DNA from: Caenorhabditis remanei
Taxonomy: Eukaryota; Nematoda; Chromadorea; Rhabditida; Rhabditidae
DNA: 64,000 nucleotides
Assembly: GCF_010183535.1 (NCBI RefSeq)
Contig: NW_026526158.1
Span: 1 to 64,000, forward strand
Direction of reading: 5' to 3'
In this document: piece after piece, positions 42,550 through 52,379 of the stretch
Position numbering within the stretch: position 1 is the stretch's first letter
Layout of the letters: each line of letters begins with the position of its first letter
Made by a program: the position numbers and the translations under genes
Notes under the pieces: model-generated
The model's database searches: none
Told to the model about the DNA's origin: nothing
Seen by the model: the letters and a program-made list of their open reading frames with translations, nothing else

Positions 42550-45500
42550 CTAGCTGCTGACCGTAGACATCGGAGTCGGCAAGAACTGCGTAGACTGAAG
42601 ACATCCAAGTAGGTTCCTATGACCATGTTGACAATATGGGCTCGGTGGGTCCTTTCGAGGGCGATACTCCTCCTGCATGCGTCTCCAATTGACATCCTCC
42701 ATCCATGAATCCGGTGGATCATTGAGTGGACGAGGTGACTCCTTGGCAGATTCGAACTTGGTGTCACTCCAAGTCGATTGATTTGTTGAAGTTGGTGGAT
42801 CCTTCAGAGGACGAGGCACCACTTGGGATTTGAACATCTTTGGAACAGCTCTTTTCCATTTTTGATAGGAATCGAGTTGATCGTCATTGTCAGAATCCAA
42901 TGATCCCGGTGAGGTATCATGCAACCATAGATCCGAATCAAAACGAAGTATTACTGGTGGATCCGTTCTCGGACTGGTTTCCTCCTTGTTACGCCGTTTG
43001 GATTTCTTTGGAAAATTACCACCGCAGGTGTCATCTCCCGTTTTTTGTAGTCCAGGCTTTTTGGGGCACTTTTGATTGAGAAACTTTGATTTTGATGTGT
43101 TTATCTTCACAATATCTGTTGCTTCGTTAGCATCCACATTATCATATTGATTGAGACTTGAAGAATTTTCTATGAAATTCAGTGGGGGACCTTGACACAT
43201 AACATTGTCGACAGCTTTCTGGTCCACTGTATTCCTCTTTTTCTTTCCATCTCCATCTTCTGAAGACATGTACGACTGCGTCGACTCATAGTTCACTATA
43301 TTTTTCTGAACATTATGTTCTTTCTGATCTCTCTTCAGATCTCCAAAACTTGAAATCACATCAGAAACTTTCTTCTGTTGGACACTTTGCTTCTTAGTTT
43401 TCGTCAATGAAATACTACATAATCTCTGATCCCTTTCAGATTTATGCTCTTCATCACAATATCCGTTTTTCTGACTATTGGCTTCTGTGAACTCCCTGTT
43501 CACACCACCACTATTGTCCTTTGTATGCGCGTGTTTTGTGCAGGAGGTCTGAAGTCCATCATCCTTTGTATCCCCACTACGCAACATCTCATCGGAACTC
43601 ATAACAGAAAATTCTATGGAATTGATGCTTTTAATTGGCACTCTGTCCACATCAATAACCATATCTTTCTTGAAAACACTAGCAGCAACACTCTGCCCTT
43701 CACACAGATTTCTCGTTTCCATTTCGTGATCAATCAGTTCCCTTTCTGATTCCTTATCACTTGAACATTTTGTATCAGACTTCATTTTGAACTTCTGATT
43801 TTCCACTGTCGACTGAATTTCCGGAGCTACTCGAACTTCTTGTATCGAAGCATTCCGTATCGGACACTTCGAAGCGATATGTCCTTGCTGATCGCATCTG
43901 AAACAAACAATAGTTGAATTACTTTTCACTTTTGATGTATTTGACCCAGGCGCTCTCGAACATGTAGGTGCATGACAACCTGTCAGACTACACTCACTAC
44001 ATTTGCGAAACCCCAACGCACTACTCGACGCGTTATTAGCAGAATCAGAACTATGGACTACATTCTTCCAACATTCCGGACTTTTCTCATTGTACATGTA
44101 ACCTTTCGGAGCACATTGATTATTCAAATCATTGCTTGTACTGAAATTTTGTTGTTGACCAGTAGTTGATGTGCATTGATTGCTGCTCGACTCAGCTCCC
44201 GAATTAGATTGATAACTATTCGATTGACTGTTCGGAGTATATCTGTTGACTCTGGAGGACTGTTGTGGGGCGGATGCATTGTTTTGTGTAAAACCTGTGC
44301 GCTGCACGTTATTAGAATATTGATTCGACTGCCCTCGGTTCATTCTCATCTCATTTTGCGATGCTTTCTTTTTCCCACTTCTCCATTCTTCATCAAACAT
44401 TGTTGCTTCTACTCGGCACAACTCATATTGTTCCTCAACAGGACAATTTCTCAGCTGTGAGCACAGAATTTGAAGCAAAACTTCAAAAACAGTGTGCTCT
44501 CTCATTTCATCAAGCAACTTTGTTGTTTTCATTGACGAAATTTGGTATTCAGGCACTCCTTTGTAACCAATGCGAACAACTTCGTCCATAACAAGACAAA
44601 AGTCTTGAACAGTTTGCTCTTTGTGCAATTTCAACGCTTGAAATTTGCTTTTCGCACGACGCGACTCTTCTGGTTCCGACTGACTCAACCGACGTTTGAT
44701 GGCATCGAGAATACGCGAAACCGAATTTTTATCCGACTCCGGTAACCCTTTATACACGGTCAACGCGTTTCCAGACAGGAATTTCGTTTCAAGAAAGTTT
44801 TTCTGAGCCTCAATATCGAAGAATCTGTATTTCATGTAGAATGCCCTCTCAAAAGTTTCAGCATTAACAGAATTTTTTCCTGCAGAGAATACTGGAGGAT
44901 CTGGCAGAGCTTGTGCCATTCTCCATTGCGCATTCATGTTTGACATTTCATGTTCATTATGAACAATAATGCTTCTTTGAGCATTTTGTTCAACGATCCT
45001 TTGATTCCAATTTCTCCCAGAATCACGCGATTCTTGCAGAGGAATAGTGTCAATGATTTCGGAAGTTTCTGCATTATAGTAACGCGTACTTTCTTTTCGC
45101 TCCCCCGTTTGCTGGTTACACTCACCGAAACGAGTCGACGAATTTGCACGAAGATTAGAATACTTCGTTTTCAACTCTTCCGACATCTTCTTTGCTTTTT
45201 CCTCTTCGGCGAGAAGCTTCTGTTGTTGTTGATCGCACTTGACCTTCAATCGACATAGTTCCGAACGAAACGAGTCCGTTTGACGTTGAGAGCGCTGCAA
45301 ATATTCCACTTTGACGCTCAATTCATACTCCAGTTGTTCGTATTTCTCAAACAACTTGTTCAATTCCTCTTCGGTATGAATCTCATTTGCTTCTAGCAAA
45401 CTCACCATCTTCGTTCTTTCTTGATTTCCTTGTATCGATTGACCGGAAAATACACTTGTTGCTGTTGGCTCCTCGAGTGACGTCGGCGGCTGCTGTTGAC

Positions 45501-45879
45501 TTTTTCTCTCCAATTCATTCTGCAATGACAAAACAGTTTCATTCATTTTGACATTCATCTTTTCCCAGAATTCACTTTCTTTCTTTTTCCCACGGAATTG
45601 TTCTTCTACTTCTAGAACTTTACCAATGAGTGGCGACAACAATACTCTACACTGTTTCGTGCTGAATTTTGTCTGGTTTTTGATGTCAGTGCAGGTTTCA
45701 TTGATAGCCTTTTCAATTTCCTCTAATCTCACCTCCTGGACTCGTTTCTCTTCGTCTCCTTCCTCCATTGGTTCTTCTGCCAACAATTCGTTTTCCAGTC
45801 GAATTCTTTCGTCCTCAGCCAATCGATTCGCCTCTTCTTCAGCCCTTCTCGTCGCTTCGTCTTCGTCGATGTCCGCCAT
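42550..45879 (-). CDS. Retrotransposon-type Gag, inverted right-arm copy
   Basis: 1,109-aa full-length copy matching gag copy 3 but with Pro, not Ser, in the cysteine cluster, as in copies 1 and 2. Domain order as in the entry at 19,205, plus the R-P-x-x-D-P-P repeat tail. It faces the RING gene tail-to-tail. Confidence 0.8.
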   Translation of the reverse strand: MADIDEDEATRRAEEEANRLAEDERIRLENELLAEEPMEEGDEEKRVQEVRLEEIEKAINETCTDIKNQTKFSTKQCRVLLSPLIGKVLEVEEQFRGKKKESEFWEKMNVKMNETVLSLQNELERKSQQQPPTSLEEPTATSVFSGQSIQGNQERTKMVSLLEANEIHTEEELNKLFEKYEQLEYELSVKVEYLQRSQRQTDSFRSELCRLKVKCDQQQQKLLAEEEKAKKMSEELKTKYSNLRANSSTRFGECNQQTGERKESTRYYNAETSEIIDTIPLQESRDSGRNWNQRIVEQNAQRSIIVHNEHEMSNMNAQWRMAQALPDPPVFSAGKNSVNAETFERAFYMKYRFFDIEAQKNFLETKFLSGNALTVYKGLPESDKNSVSRILDAIKRRLSQSEPEESRRAKSKFQALKLHKEQTVQDFCLVMDEVVRIGYKGVPEYQISSMKTTKLLDEMREHTVFEVLLQILCSQLRNCPVEEQYELCRVEATMFDEEWRSGKKKASQNEMRMNRGQSNQYSNNVQRTGFTQNNASAPQQSSRVNRYTPNSQSNSYQSNSGAESSSNQCTSTTGQQQNFSTSNDLNNQCAPKGYMYNEKSPECWKNVVHSSDSANNASSSALGFRKCSECSLTGCHAPTCSRAPGSNTSKVKSNSTIVCFRCDQQGHIASKCPIRNASIQEVRVAPEIQSTVENQKFKMKSDTKCSSDKESERELIDHEMETRNLCEGQSVAASVFKKDMVIDVDRVPIKSINSIEFSVMSSDEMLRSGDTKDDGLQTSCTKHAHTKDNSGGVNREFTEANSQKNGYCDEEHKSERDQRLCSISLTKTKKQSVQQKKVSDVISSFGDLKRDQKEHNVQKNIVNYESTQSYMSSEDGDGKKKRNTVDQKAVDNVMCQGPPLNFIENSSSLNQYDNVDANEATDIVKINTSKSKFLNQKCPKKPGLQKTGDDTCGGNFPKKSKRRNKEETSPRTDPPVILRFDSDLWLHDTSPGSLDSDNDDQLDSYQKWKRAVPKMFKSQVVPRPLKDPPTSTNQSTWSDTKFESAKESPRPLNDPPDSWMEDVNWRRMQEEYRPRKDPPSPYCQHGHRNLLGCLQSTQFLPTPMSTVSS

Positions 45880-46614
45880 CTTCTCGCAATGATAGAGTTT
45901 ACCCTGGAAATTATACTTGATTATTCAATTTCGCAAGGCTATATTGACGAAAAAGAAGTAAATTCACGATGAAATGACGATTATTTCGAAGAAATGAAAC
46001 AGCTTCTCCGAAGAATTCACACACAGTTATTCTCTGCGAACAATTTGAATTTTCCGACAAGAAAATACTTGAATTTTAGAAATTCGCAATGTTTTTGCCA
46101 AATTTTAATTCAAATATTAGCCTTTTCGAAAAATTTTACTGTTTCAGCACGAAATTTTCACCGAAAATTAATTTCCGACGAAAAAAATCAATAATTTTCC
46201 CGGAAAATCGACGTTTCCGTTGAAAATTATGTGCCGAAATCAGTAAAACTGACAAAAATTGAGTGTGCTTCCGGGTTCACGTTTAGCAACACTTAATTTT
46301 TGTAACACGAGGCAGAGAAAACTGAATGTGCTTCCGGGTTCACGTGTAGCACACACAATTTCCAACAAGAGACAAATAAAAACTGACTGTGCTTCCGGGT
46401 TCACGTGTAGCAACAGACAATTCTTATACTAGAGGCAACGAAAACTGATTTTTGCTTTCCGGGTCCACGTGTAAGCAAAAAACAGAGTTCTTGTCACTTC
46501 GCTAGCCTTTCTTTCCGGGTCCACGTGTAAGAAGAACCAACGAAATGAACAATTCTCGTCTTCCGAAGAAGATTTCGGTAACGAGAGGTCAAACAACGGC
46601 GTTCGGCCCCCAAG
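45880..46614 (-). promoter_or_regulatory. Gag leader, inverted copy
   Basis: Mirror of 22,229-22,963 with the five CACGTG-type motifs and the PBS-like TGGGGGCCGAACGCC at its far end (about 46,598-46,612). It precedes the minus-strand gag copy. Confidence 0.65.
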
Positions 46615-46893
46615 TCATTTTTGATAGGAATCGAGTTGATCGTCATTGTCAGAATCCAATGATCCCGGTGAGGTATCATGCAACCATAGATCCGAATCAA
46701 AACGAAGTATTACTGGTGGATCCGTTCTCGGACTGGTTTCCTCCTTGTTACGCCGTTTGGATTTCTTTGGAAAATTACCACCGCAGGTGTCATCTCCCGT
46801 TTTTTGTAGTCCAGGCTTTTTGGGGCACTTTTGATTGAGAAACTTTGATTTTGATGTGTTTATCTTCACAATATCTGTTGCTTCGTTAGCATC
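46615..46893 (-). pseudogene. Gag tail fragment cut by the palindrome 1 / palindrome 2 junction
   Basis: Last ~92 residues of the truncated gag unit, ending in the junction stop. The upstream part is replaced at 46,893/46,894 by polB sequence in antisense. Confidence 0.85.
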
Positions 46894-47972
46894 GATGTTT
46901 TTCCTTTGCAAGTGTGAGTTTTTCTTTCCATTTTCACAAATTTTCTCTCAATTTTAGTGTGCGCAAAGGAAGGAAATCAGGAGAAATGCACACATTCCGA
47001 CGAAGAACGGTCTTTCACCGGAACCTTCACCACCGTGGAGCTGAAAAAAGCATTGAGTCTCGGATACAAGATCGTCGAGGTGTACCATGGAATCAAGTAT
47101 GAGAAGTGGGTCAAGAATGATGCCAGTGGAAAAGGCGGGCTTTTCACTTCTTATATTGATACGATGATGAAGGCGAAGATTGTAAGTTTTTCCGACGAAA
47201 TAATATTTCGTAATTTTGAAAATTTTTCAGTATAGCAGTGGATGGCCCTCCGATGTGGTCACCGATGCAGAAAAATTGGAATTCTGCCGGGGGTACATGG
47301 AGAAGGAGAACATTGAACTGCTAGAAAGTCTCTTCGAGGGGAACGCTGGAATGAGAGCAGTGGCAAAATTATTGCTCAATGCCTTGGTGAGTATTTCAAT
47401 ATTGAAACTTTATAAAAAATGTATTTTCAGTGGGGAAAATTCGCACAGCGAGCCGACCGAGTCAATACAGAGATCATCCTGGATCCAGGAAAATTTTGGC
47501 AGATTGTCCACGACACTGCCCTGGATCTTCTGGATGTGAGGCCGGTAAACGATGTGCTGATTGTTCAATACAGGCAAAGAGAAGAAACTCTCTCAAGTTT
47601 GAAGACGAGTGCTGTTCATCTGGCTGCATATGTCACAGCATATGCAAGACTCCGTCTCTATAGTCTGATGGAAGCCGTTGGCCCCGACAACATTGTCTAT
47701 ACAGGTAAATATTATAAATTATCGTCAAAAGTTCTATTTTTCTATTTTCAGACACGGACTCAATCATCTTCAAACTCCCACATGGCACACCGAATCCCTT
47801 GGAAGATAAGATGGGATCGTACCTTGGTCAACTGACGAATGAACTCAAAGGGACCATGAAAGAATTTGTTAGCCTTGGTCCCAAAACGTATTCTTACAAA
47901 GAACAGTTGGCCAATGGCGAGGAGAAGGTGGCAATCAAGGCGAAGGGCATAACCTTTGGTTATTTTGAATAA
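46894..47972 (+). pseudogene. polB: PolB 3' fragment (left arm of palindrome 2)
   Basis: Mirror of 53,235-54,313. It keeps the end of exon 9 and exons 10-13, including motif B (LLLNALWGK) and motif C (YTDTDS). It lacks the N-terminal domain, the whole 3'-5' exonuclease and motif A, plus any promoter. The TAA stop overlaps an AATAAATTGGT signal. Confidence 0.85.
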
Positions 47973-47997
47973 TAAATTGGTTATAAAAAACTTTTCT

Positions 47998-48105
47998 TTT
48001 TGGGGAGGAATGGGGACTATGCGGGAAAAAATGAGGGGAGGAGGAAGGGAGGGGGAATGGGGGAGGAGGCCTGCGGGAAAAAAGGGGGGAAGAGAGAGGT
48101 CATTT
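47998..48105 (+). other. Purine-rich G-run tract
   Basis: Downstream of the polB stop the plus strand carries many runs of 3-6 G separated by A (aggggaggagg, agggaggggg, aatgggggagg, aaggggggaag). This is potential G-quadruplex or polypurine triplex DNA. The mirror is a C/T-rich tract at about 53,102-53,209. No ORF is supported here. Confidence 0.6.
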
Positions 48106-48277
48106 CCCGCACTTGGTTTTTGTGGTCAACTATCTCCCACAACATTAACACTTTTTCAGAACCTGACCAATGAGCCGCTCCGGTGAGGAGTGGTGAAGGG
48201 AAGGATAGGCAATTTGCTAGCACTTCTACTCCAGCTCGCTTGTTATCTATTGGAAGTTGGTTTCAAAAATATATGTT

Positions 48278-48827
48278 TTATTTCAAACAATTTAAGTACA
48301 ACAATATCCAAAGGTGTCGATCAATAATGTTAACTTGAACTCCTTCTTTTTGACTGAACCATGTGAGATATTTTTGACTGACTACCGAACTGTTGACAGA
48401 AGCAGATGGTTTTACATCCAAGACAATTGGTTTTTCTGAATGCAACTTCTCACTAGAAGTTGGGATGAGCATATTCAGTTGTCCTGCAATATTTACATTT
48501 ATAAGAAACTTCCCTCGTCTTGATATAAACTCACTTTTCAGTTGAATCTTCAGTTCTTCGTTATCTCCTTCATAATCTGGGTGACTTTCTCGAGTCGGAG
48601 AAGCGTTTCATTCTCATCTTGAATTAACTTCTCGTTGATTTCGATAAATATGTGTTCAGGTTTTATGAACAAAACAGGAAAATCTCTGGAAAATGACATA
48701 TTGTTCTAGTTAGAAGAATTATCACTCACCCTTTGACTGAGTCGATTTCAAAAGACTTTCCCATAGCTGCAAGACTCATTGTCAAAAACTTCATAGAATC
48801 CAACAATCTTACACCATTATGCTCCAT
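48278..48827 (-). pseudogene. PolB-derived mini-gene, left-arm copy
   Basis: Mirror of 52,380-52,929; see that entry. Its TATA-like TATAAATA is at 48,964-48,971 on the minus strand. Confidence 0.6.
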
Positions 48828-49390
48828 GAATATCAGTTTTGTGCCATCCAGTATAAGATGAGACGCTGCTTCAACACTCAGAAAAAATCAGATTTAAATA
48901 GAGATAGGACATCACTGGCGTCCAAAAATGATATAGAATGAGGGAAACGCTGCAATGAGGCGCTATTTATACCACCCAAACGGCTGTTTGTCAAGGACAA
49001 ATGGGATGAGTCATCACAGAGCACACCAAAAGTTCCGGTAGGAGTTGGCATCGTGCCAACTTTTAGAGGTTATTTCAACATTCACAATGCATGGAAATTC
49101 CCAATACTTTGGAATGGAATCTCTCACAACACAAACTCCTTTTCAGAACCTGACCAATGAACCGCTCCGGTGAGGAGTGGTGAAGGGAAGGTTGAGCCTT
49201 TGGCTTACGCTTCATCTCCAGGTCACTTGTTGTGACCCTCCGACTTGCTTTTCTTGGTGGTTATGTTGTTATATGGGAAAGAGGGGACGACAAACAAAAC
49301 ATTTCTCTCTCTCGCGTCCGCTTCGATGACGTCATGTTGGAATCTTGCCAACTAGAGAAAAGTTGTCCGTAACTTCGAAAATGTTACGGA

Positions 49391-49522
49391 AAGTATAATT
49401 TCTTGACAAAAAGTATAATTTCTTGACAAAAAGTATAATTTCTTGACAAAAAGTATAATTTCTTGACAAAAAGTATAATTTCTTGACAAAAAGTATAATT
49501 TCTTGACAAAAAGTATAATTTC
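49391..49522. repeat. 20-bp tandem repeat upstream of ATPase
   Basis: Six perfect copies plus a partial copy of aagtataatttcttgacaaa. It ends about 85 bp before the ATPase ATG, so it may be a promoter-proximal repeat. The mirror is at 51,685-51,816. Confidence 0.9.
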
Positions 49523-49607
49523 GATAAAAAATACAAAGATGGTCCATTTTCTTGTTATATTCGAAACTTGGAAATGGTGATAAAGACGCAAAAATAATTC
49601 ATTCAAC

Positions 49608-50237
49608 ATGGTTAAGTTGTCTTGGCAGAGTACTATTCTGATTGTCGGTCCCAGTGGCCAAGGAAAAAGCACTTTGGCTCGTCAAATTGTGGAGAAGCGG
49701 AACACTATTTTTGATGTGGACAGCAAAATTTGCTTTTGGTATTACGATACTTTTGAAAGCGTACCCGACTCGATGAAGAATCGGCCTGATATCATGTTAC
49801 GGGAAGGATTGCCGAACTTGGAAGAATTGAAGAAATACAAAAAAGATCAAGTATTGGTGGTTATAGACGATTTAATGACGAAAATTGACCAAAACTCTGG
49901 AATGGAACGACTTGTTTCGGTTTTGGCCCACCACTACGATATGACTGTTATTTTCTTACTTCACACTATTTTTTACTCAAAAGTTATCAGAAACCTTCGT
50001 CTTCAGGCAAGTTATATCATTTTGTTCAAAAACAACGCGGACAAGTCAAGTGTGCGGTGTTTGGGATCTCAACTTATGCCTGGTGCTTGTAACACTTTCT
50101 TGGCCATTTATAACGACGCTACAAGTCAACCTTACACGTATTTACTTATCGATCTTCACAAAAATTGTCCCGACGAGATTCGATATCGTGACAATATTCT
50201 TCCTGGCCGAATAACACATGTCTTCATCCCAAAATAA
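49608..50237 (+). CDS. FtsK/HerA-type genome-packaging ATPase, left-arm copy
   Basis: Identical by eye to 50,970-51,599 on the opposite strand; see that entry. Intact, with its own ATG. The stop region overlaps the next ORF by 20 nt. Confidence 0.88.
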   Translation: MVKLSWQSTILIVGPSGQGKSTLARQIVEKRNTIFDVDSKICFWYYDTFESVPDSMKNRPDIMLREGLPNLEELKKYKKDQVLVVIDDLMTKIDQNSGMERLVSVLAHHYDMTVIFLLHTIFYSKVIRNLRLQASYIILFKNNADKSSVRCLGSQLMPGACNTFLAIYNDATSQPYTYLLIDLHKNCPDEIRYRDNILPGRITHVFIPK

Positions 50238-50556
50238 CTGTTCCCAATGGGATTTGGACACTTTTCACAAAATTCTCGCTTTGTCTTCAAATTTGTCAGA
50301 AAGTGATAGAATCTCGGAATTGAAAGATATTCCGGATAATGTGCTGATTTGTCTTGTGGAACTCGTTTTCAACATAATAAACGGTACAATCAAGATTTCC
50401 CCTCGTTCAGTCCAAAAGTTGAAACCTCGCATGTTTGGCCTTTTTTCGATCATCTTCTTCAATTTCGTTATTATTCAACCTTTTGTTCACAATATTGGTC
50501 AAATGACTTTTAATGTGTGCAAGTTTGACATCACTTTCCATGGGAGTATTGAGTAA
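50218..50556 (+). pseudogene. 119-aa protein, left-arm copy, C-terminus replaced at palindrome junction
   Basis: The first 69 residues match the protein at 50,630-50,989. After the Lys-Pro at 50,426 the frame runs into loop DNA and ends with an unrelated 43-residue tail. The conserved QSGG...LLPVL C-terminus is absent. Confidence 0.75.
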
Positions 50557-50643
50557 ATTGCCAATAGGATCAACTTCTTTCCGATTTGCGATTAAATCTG
50601 CATGTTCTTCGATCGAAAGCAAGACATATTTACCGTAGGACAT
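50427..50643 (-). pseudogene. N-terminal half of the split conserved Maverick protein
   Basis: The ORF begins at ATG 50,643, overlapping the end of the 119-aa gene by 14 nt. Its product opens MSYGKYVLLSIEEHADLIAN, then helical segments (HIKSHLTNIVNKRL) and a charged stretch cut at the palindrome junction (50,427/50,426); a few junk residues follow. The KYVLL-type start is that of a Maverick protein whose C-terminal half resembles the ORF at 34,162-34,665. Joining the two halves at the two loop edges would keep the reading frame. Function unknown. Confidence 0.6.
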
Positions 50644-50989
50644 GTTCGAGAATACTGGATGCAGCAGAAATCAAAACGGGTAATAGAATAGGGAGGGGAC
50701 TACCACCAGATTGAATGAGAAATTCACGAGTTTCGTCAATGTCCCGGATATTGGACAAATGTCTCAAAGATTCAGAGTAAGGTTTCAACTTTTGGACTGA
50801 ACGAGGGGAAATCTTGATTGTACCGTTTATTATGTTGAAAACGAGTTCCACAAGACAAATCAGCACATTATCCGGAATATCTTTCAATTCCGAGATTCTA
50901 TCACTTTCTGACAAATTTGAAGACAAAGCGAGAATTTTGTGAAAAGTGTCCAAATCCCATTGGGAACAGTTATTTTGGGATGAAGACAT
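50630..50989 (-). CDS. Conserved small Maverick protein, 119 aa, intact copy
   Basis: Helical N-terminal part (TFHKILALSSNLSESDRI, CLVELVFNIINGTI). The C-terminus is REFLIQSGGSPLPILLPVL, a pattern (R-x-x-L-x-x-x-G-G followed by a hydrophobic helix) that recurs in small Maverick and adenovirus-like virion proteins. It overlaps the ATPase end by 20 nt and the split gene start by 14 nt, so three genes are chained by overlaps. Role unknown, probably virion-associated. Confidence 0.6.
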   Translation of the reverse strand: MSSSQNNCSQWDLDTFHKILALSSNLSESDRISELKDIPDNVLICLVELVFNIINGTIKISPRSVQKLKPYSESLRHLSNIRDIDETREFLIQSGGSPLPILLPVLISAASSILEHVLR

Positions 50990-51599
50990 GTGTTATTCGG
51001 CCAGGAAGAATATTGTCACGATATCGAATCTCGTCGGGACAATTTTTGTGAAGATCGATAAGTAAATACGTGTAAGGTTGACTTGTAGCGTCGTTATAAA
51101 TGGCCAAGAAAGTGTTACAAGCACCAGGCATAAGTTGAGATCCCAAACACCGCACACTTGACTTGTCCGCGTTGTTTTTGAACAAAATGATATAACTTGC
51201 CTGAAGACGAAGGTTTCTGATAACTTTTGAGTAAAAAATAGTGTGAAGTAAGAAAATAACAGTCATATCGTAGTGGTGGGCCAAAACCGAAACAAGTCGT
51301 TCCATTCCAGAGTTTTGGTCAATTTTCGTCATTAAATCGTCTATAACCACCAATACTTGATCTTTTTTGTATTTCTTCAATTCTTCCAAGTTCGGCAATC
51401 CTTCCCGTAACATGATATCAGGCCGATTCTTCATCGAGTCGGGTACGCTTTCAAAAGTATCGTAATACCAAAAGCAAATTTTGCTGTCCACATCAAAAAT
51501 AGTGTTCCGCTTCTCCACAATTTGACGAGCCAAAGTGCTTTTTCCTTGGCCACTGGGACCGACAATCAGAATAGTACTCTGCCAAGACAACTTAACCAT
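50970..51599 (-). CDS. FtsK/HerA-type genome-packaging ATPase
   Basis: 209 aa, single exon. Walker A GPSGQGKST at residues 14-22, Walker B VLVVIDD at 82-88, then a sensor-like HHYDMTVIFLLHT and an Arg-containing RNLRLQASYIILF. The size and layout match the A32-like packaging ATPase of Mavericks, which would drive element DNA into the capsid. It is preceded by a 20-bp tandem repeat (51,685-51,816) and followed by overlapping small genes on the same strand. Confidence 0.88.
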   Translation of the reverse strand: MVKLSWQSTILIVGPSGQGKSTLARQIVEKRNTIFDVDSKICFWYYDTFESVPDSMKNRPDIMLREGLPNLEELKKYKKDQVLVVIDDLMTKIDQNSGMERLVSVLAHHYDMTVIFLLHTIFYSKVIRNLRLQASYIILFKNNADKSSVRCLGSQLMPGACNTFLAIYNDATSQPYTYLLIDLHKNCPDEIRYRDNILPGRITHVFIPK

Positions 51600-51684
51600 G
51601 TTGAATGAATTATTTTTGCGTCTTTATCACCATTTCCAAGTTTCGAATATAACAAGAAAATGGACCATCTTTGTATTTTTTATC

Positions 51685-51816
51685 GAAATTATACTTTTTG
51701 TCAAGAAATTATACTTTTTGTCAAGAAATTATACTTTTTGTCAAGAAATTATACTTTTTGTCAAGAAATTATACTTTTTGTCAAGAAATTATACTTTTTG
51801 TCAAGAAATTATACTT
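51685..51816. repeat. 20-bp tandem repeat upstream of ATPase, right-arm copy
   Basis: Mirror of 49,391-49,522; same unit and copy number. Confidence 0.9.
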
Positions 51817-52235
51817 TCCGTAACATTTTCGAAGTTACGGACAACTTTTCTCTAGTTGGCAAGATTCCAACATGACGTCATCGAAGCGGACGCGAGAGAG
51901 AGAAATGTTTTGTTTGTCGTCCCCTCTTTCCCATATAACAACATAACCACCAAGAAAAGCAAGTCGGAGGGTCACAACAAGTGACCTGGAGATGAAGCGT
52001 AAGCCAAAGGCTCAACCTTCCCTTCACCACTCCTCACCGGAGCGGCTCATTGGTCAGGTTCTGAAAAGGAGTTTGTGTTGTGAGAGATTCCATTCCAAAG
52101 TATTGGGAATTTCCATGCATTGTGAATGTTGAAATAACCTCTAAAAGTTGGCACGATGCCAACTCCTACCGGAACTTTTGGTGTGCTCTGTGATGACTCA
52201 TCCCATTTGTCCTTGACAAACAGCCGTTTGGGTGG
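51817..52235. other. Intergenic region between ATPase and polB-derived mini-gene
   Basis: No ORF. It holds an ATGACGTCAT palindrome (51,872-51,881), the hairpin GGGTCACAACAAGTGACC (also in the first intron of the 144-aa gene), and a ~45-bp segment centred on ctcaccggagcggctcattgg that recurs at about 53,010-53,050. Mirror at 48,972-49,390. Confidence 0.6.
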
Positions 52236-52243
52236 TATAAATA
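52236..52243 (+). promoter_or_regulatory. TATA box of the polB-derived mini-gene
   Basis: TATAAATA, about 144 bp before the first in-frame ATG of the polB-like ORF, on the strand opposite to polB. It suggests the fragment is transcribed on its own. Confidence 0.5.
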
Positions 52244-52379
52244 GCGCCTCATTGCAGCGTTTCCCTCATTCTATATCATTTTTGGACGCCAGTGATGTCC
52301 TATCTCTATTTAAATCTGATTTTTTCTGAGTGTTGAAGCAGCGTCTCATCTTATACTGGATGGCACAAAACTGATATTC

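Larger units (their letters stand above)
34715..46893. repeat. Right arm of palindrome 1
   Basis: Inverted partner of 21,950-34,126. Its outer end at 46,893 lies inside the gag reading frame (gttagcatc) and abuts the polB-derived arm of palindrome 2 without obvious shared bases. Confidence 0.9.
46894..50426. repeat. Left arm of palindrome 2
   Basis: Inverted copy of 50,781-54,313 (paired coordinates sum to 101,207) over about 3.53 kb. One base difference was noticed (49,158 region, aatgaaccgc versus aatgagccgc). It contains the polB 3' end, polB-derived mini-gene, ATPase and most of the 119-aa ORF. Confidence 0.9.

Noticed and set aside
49391..49522. CRISPR-like array
   Set aside because: Units are directly abutting 20-mers without spacers, in a eukaryotic context.
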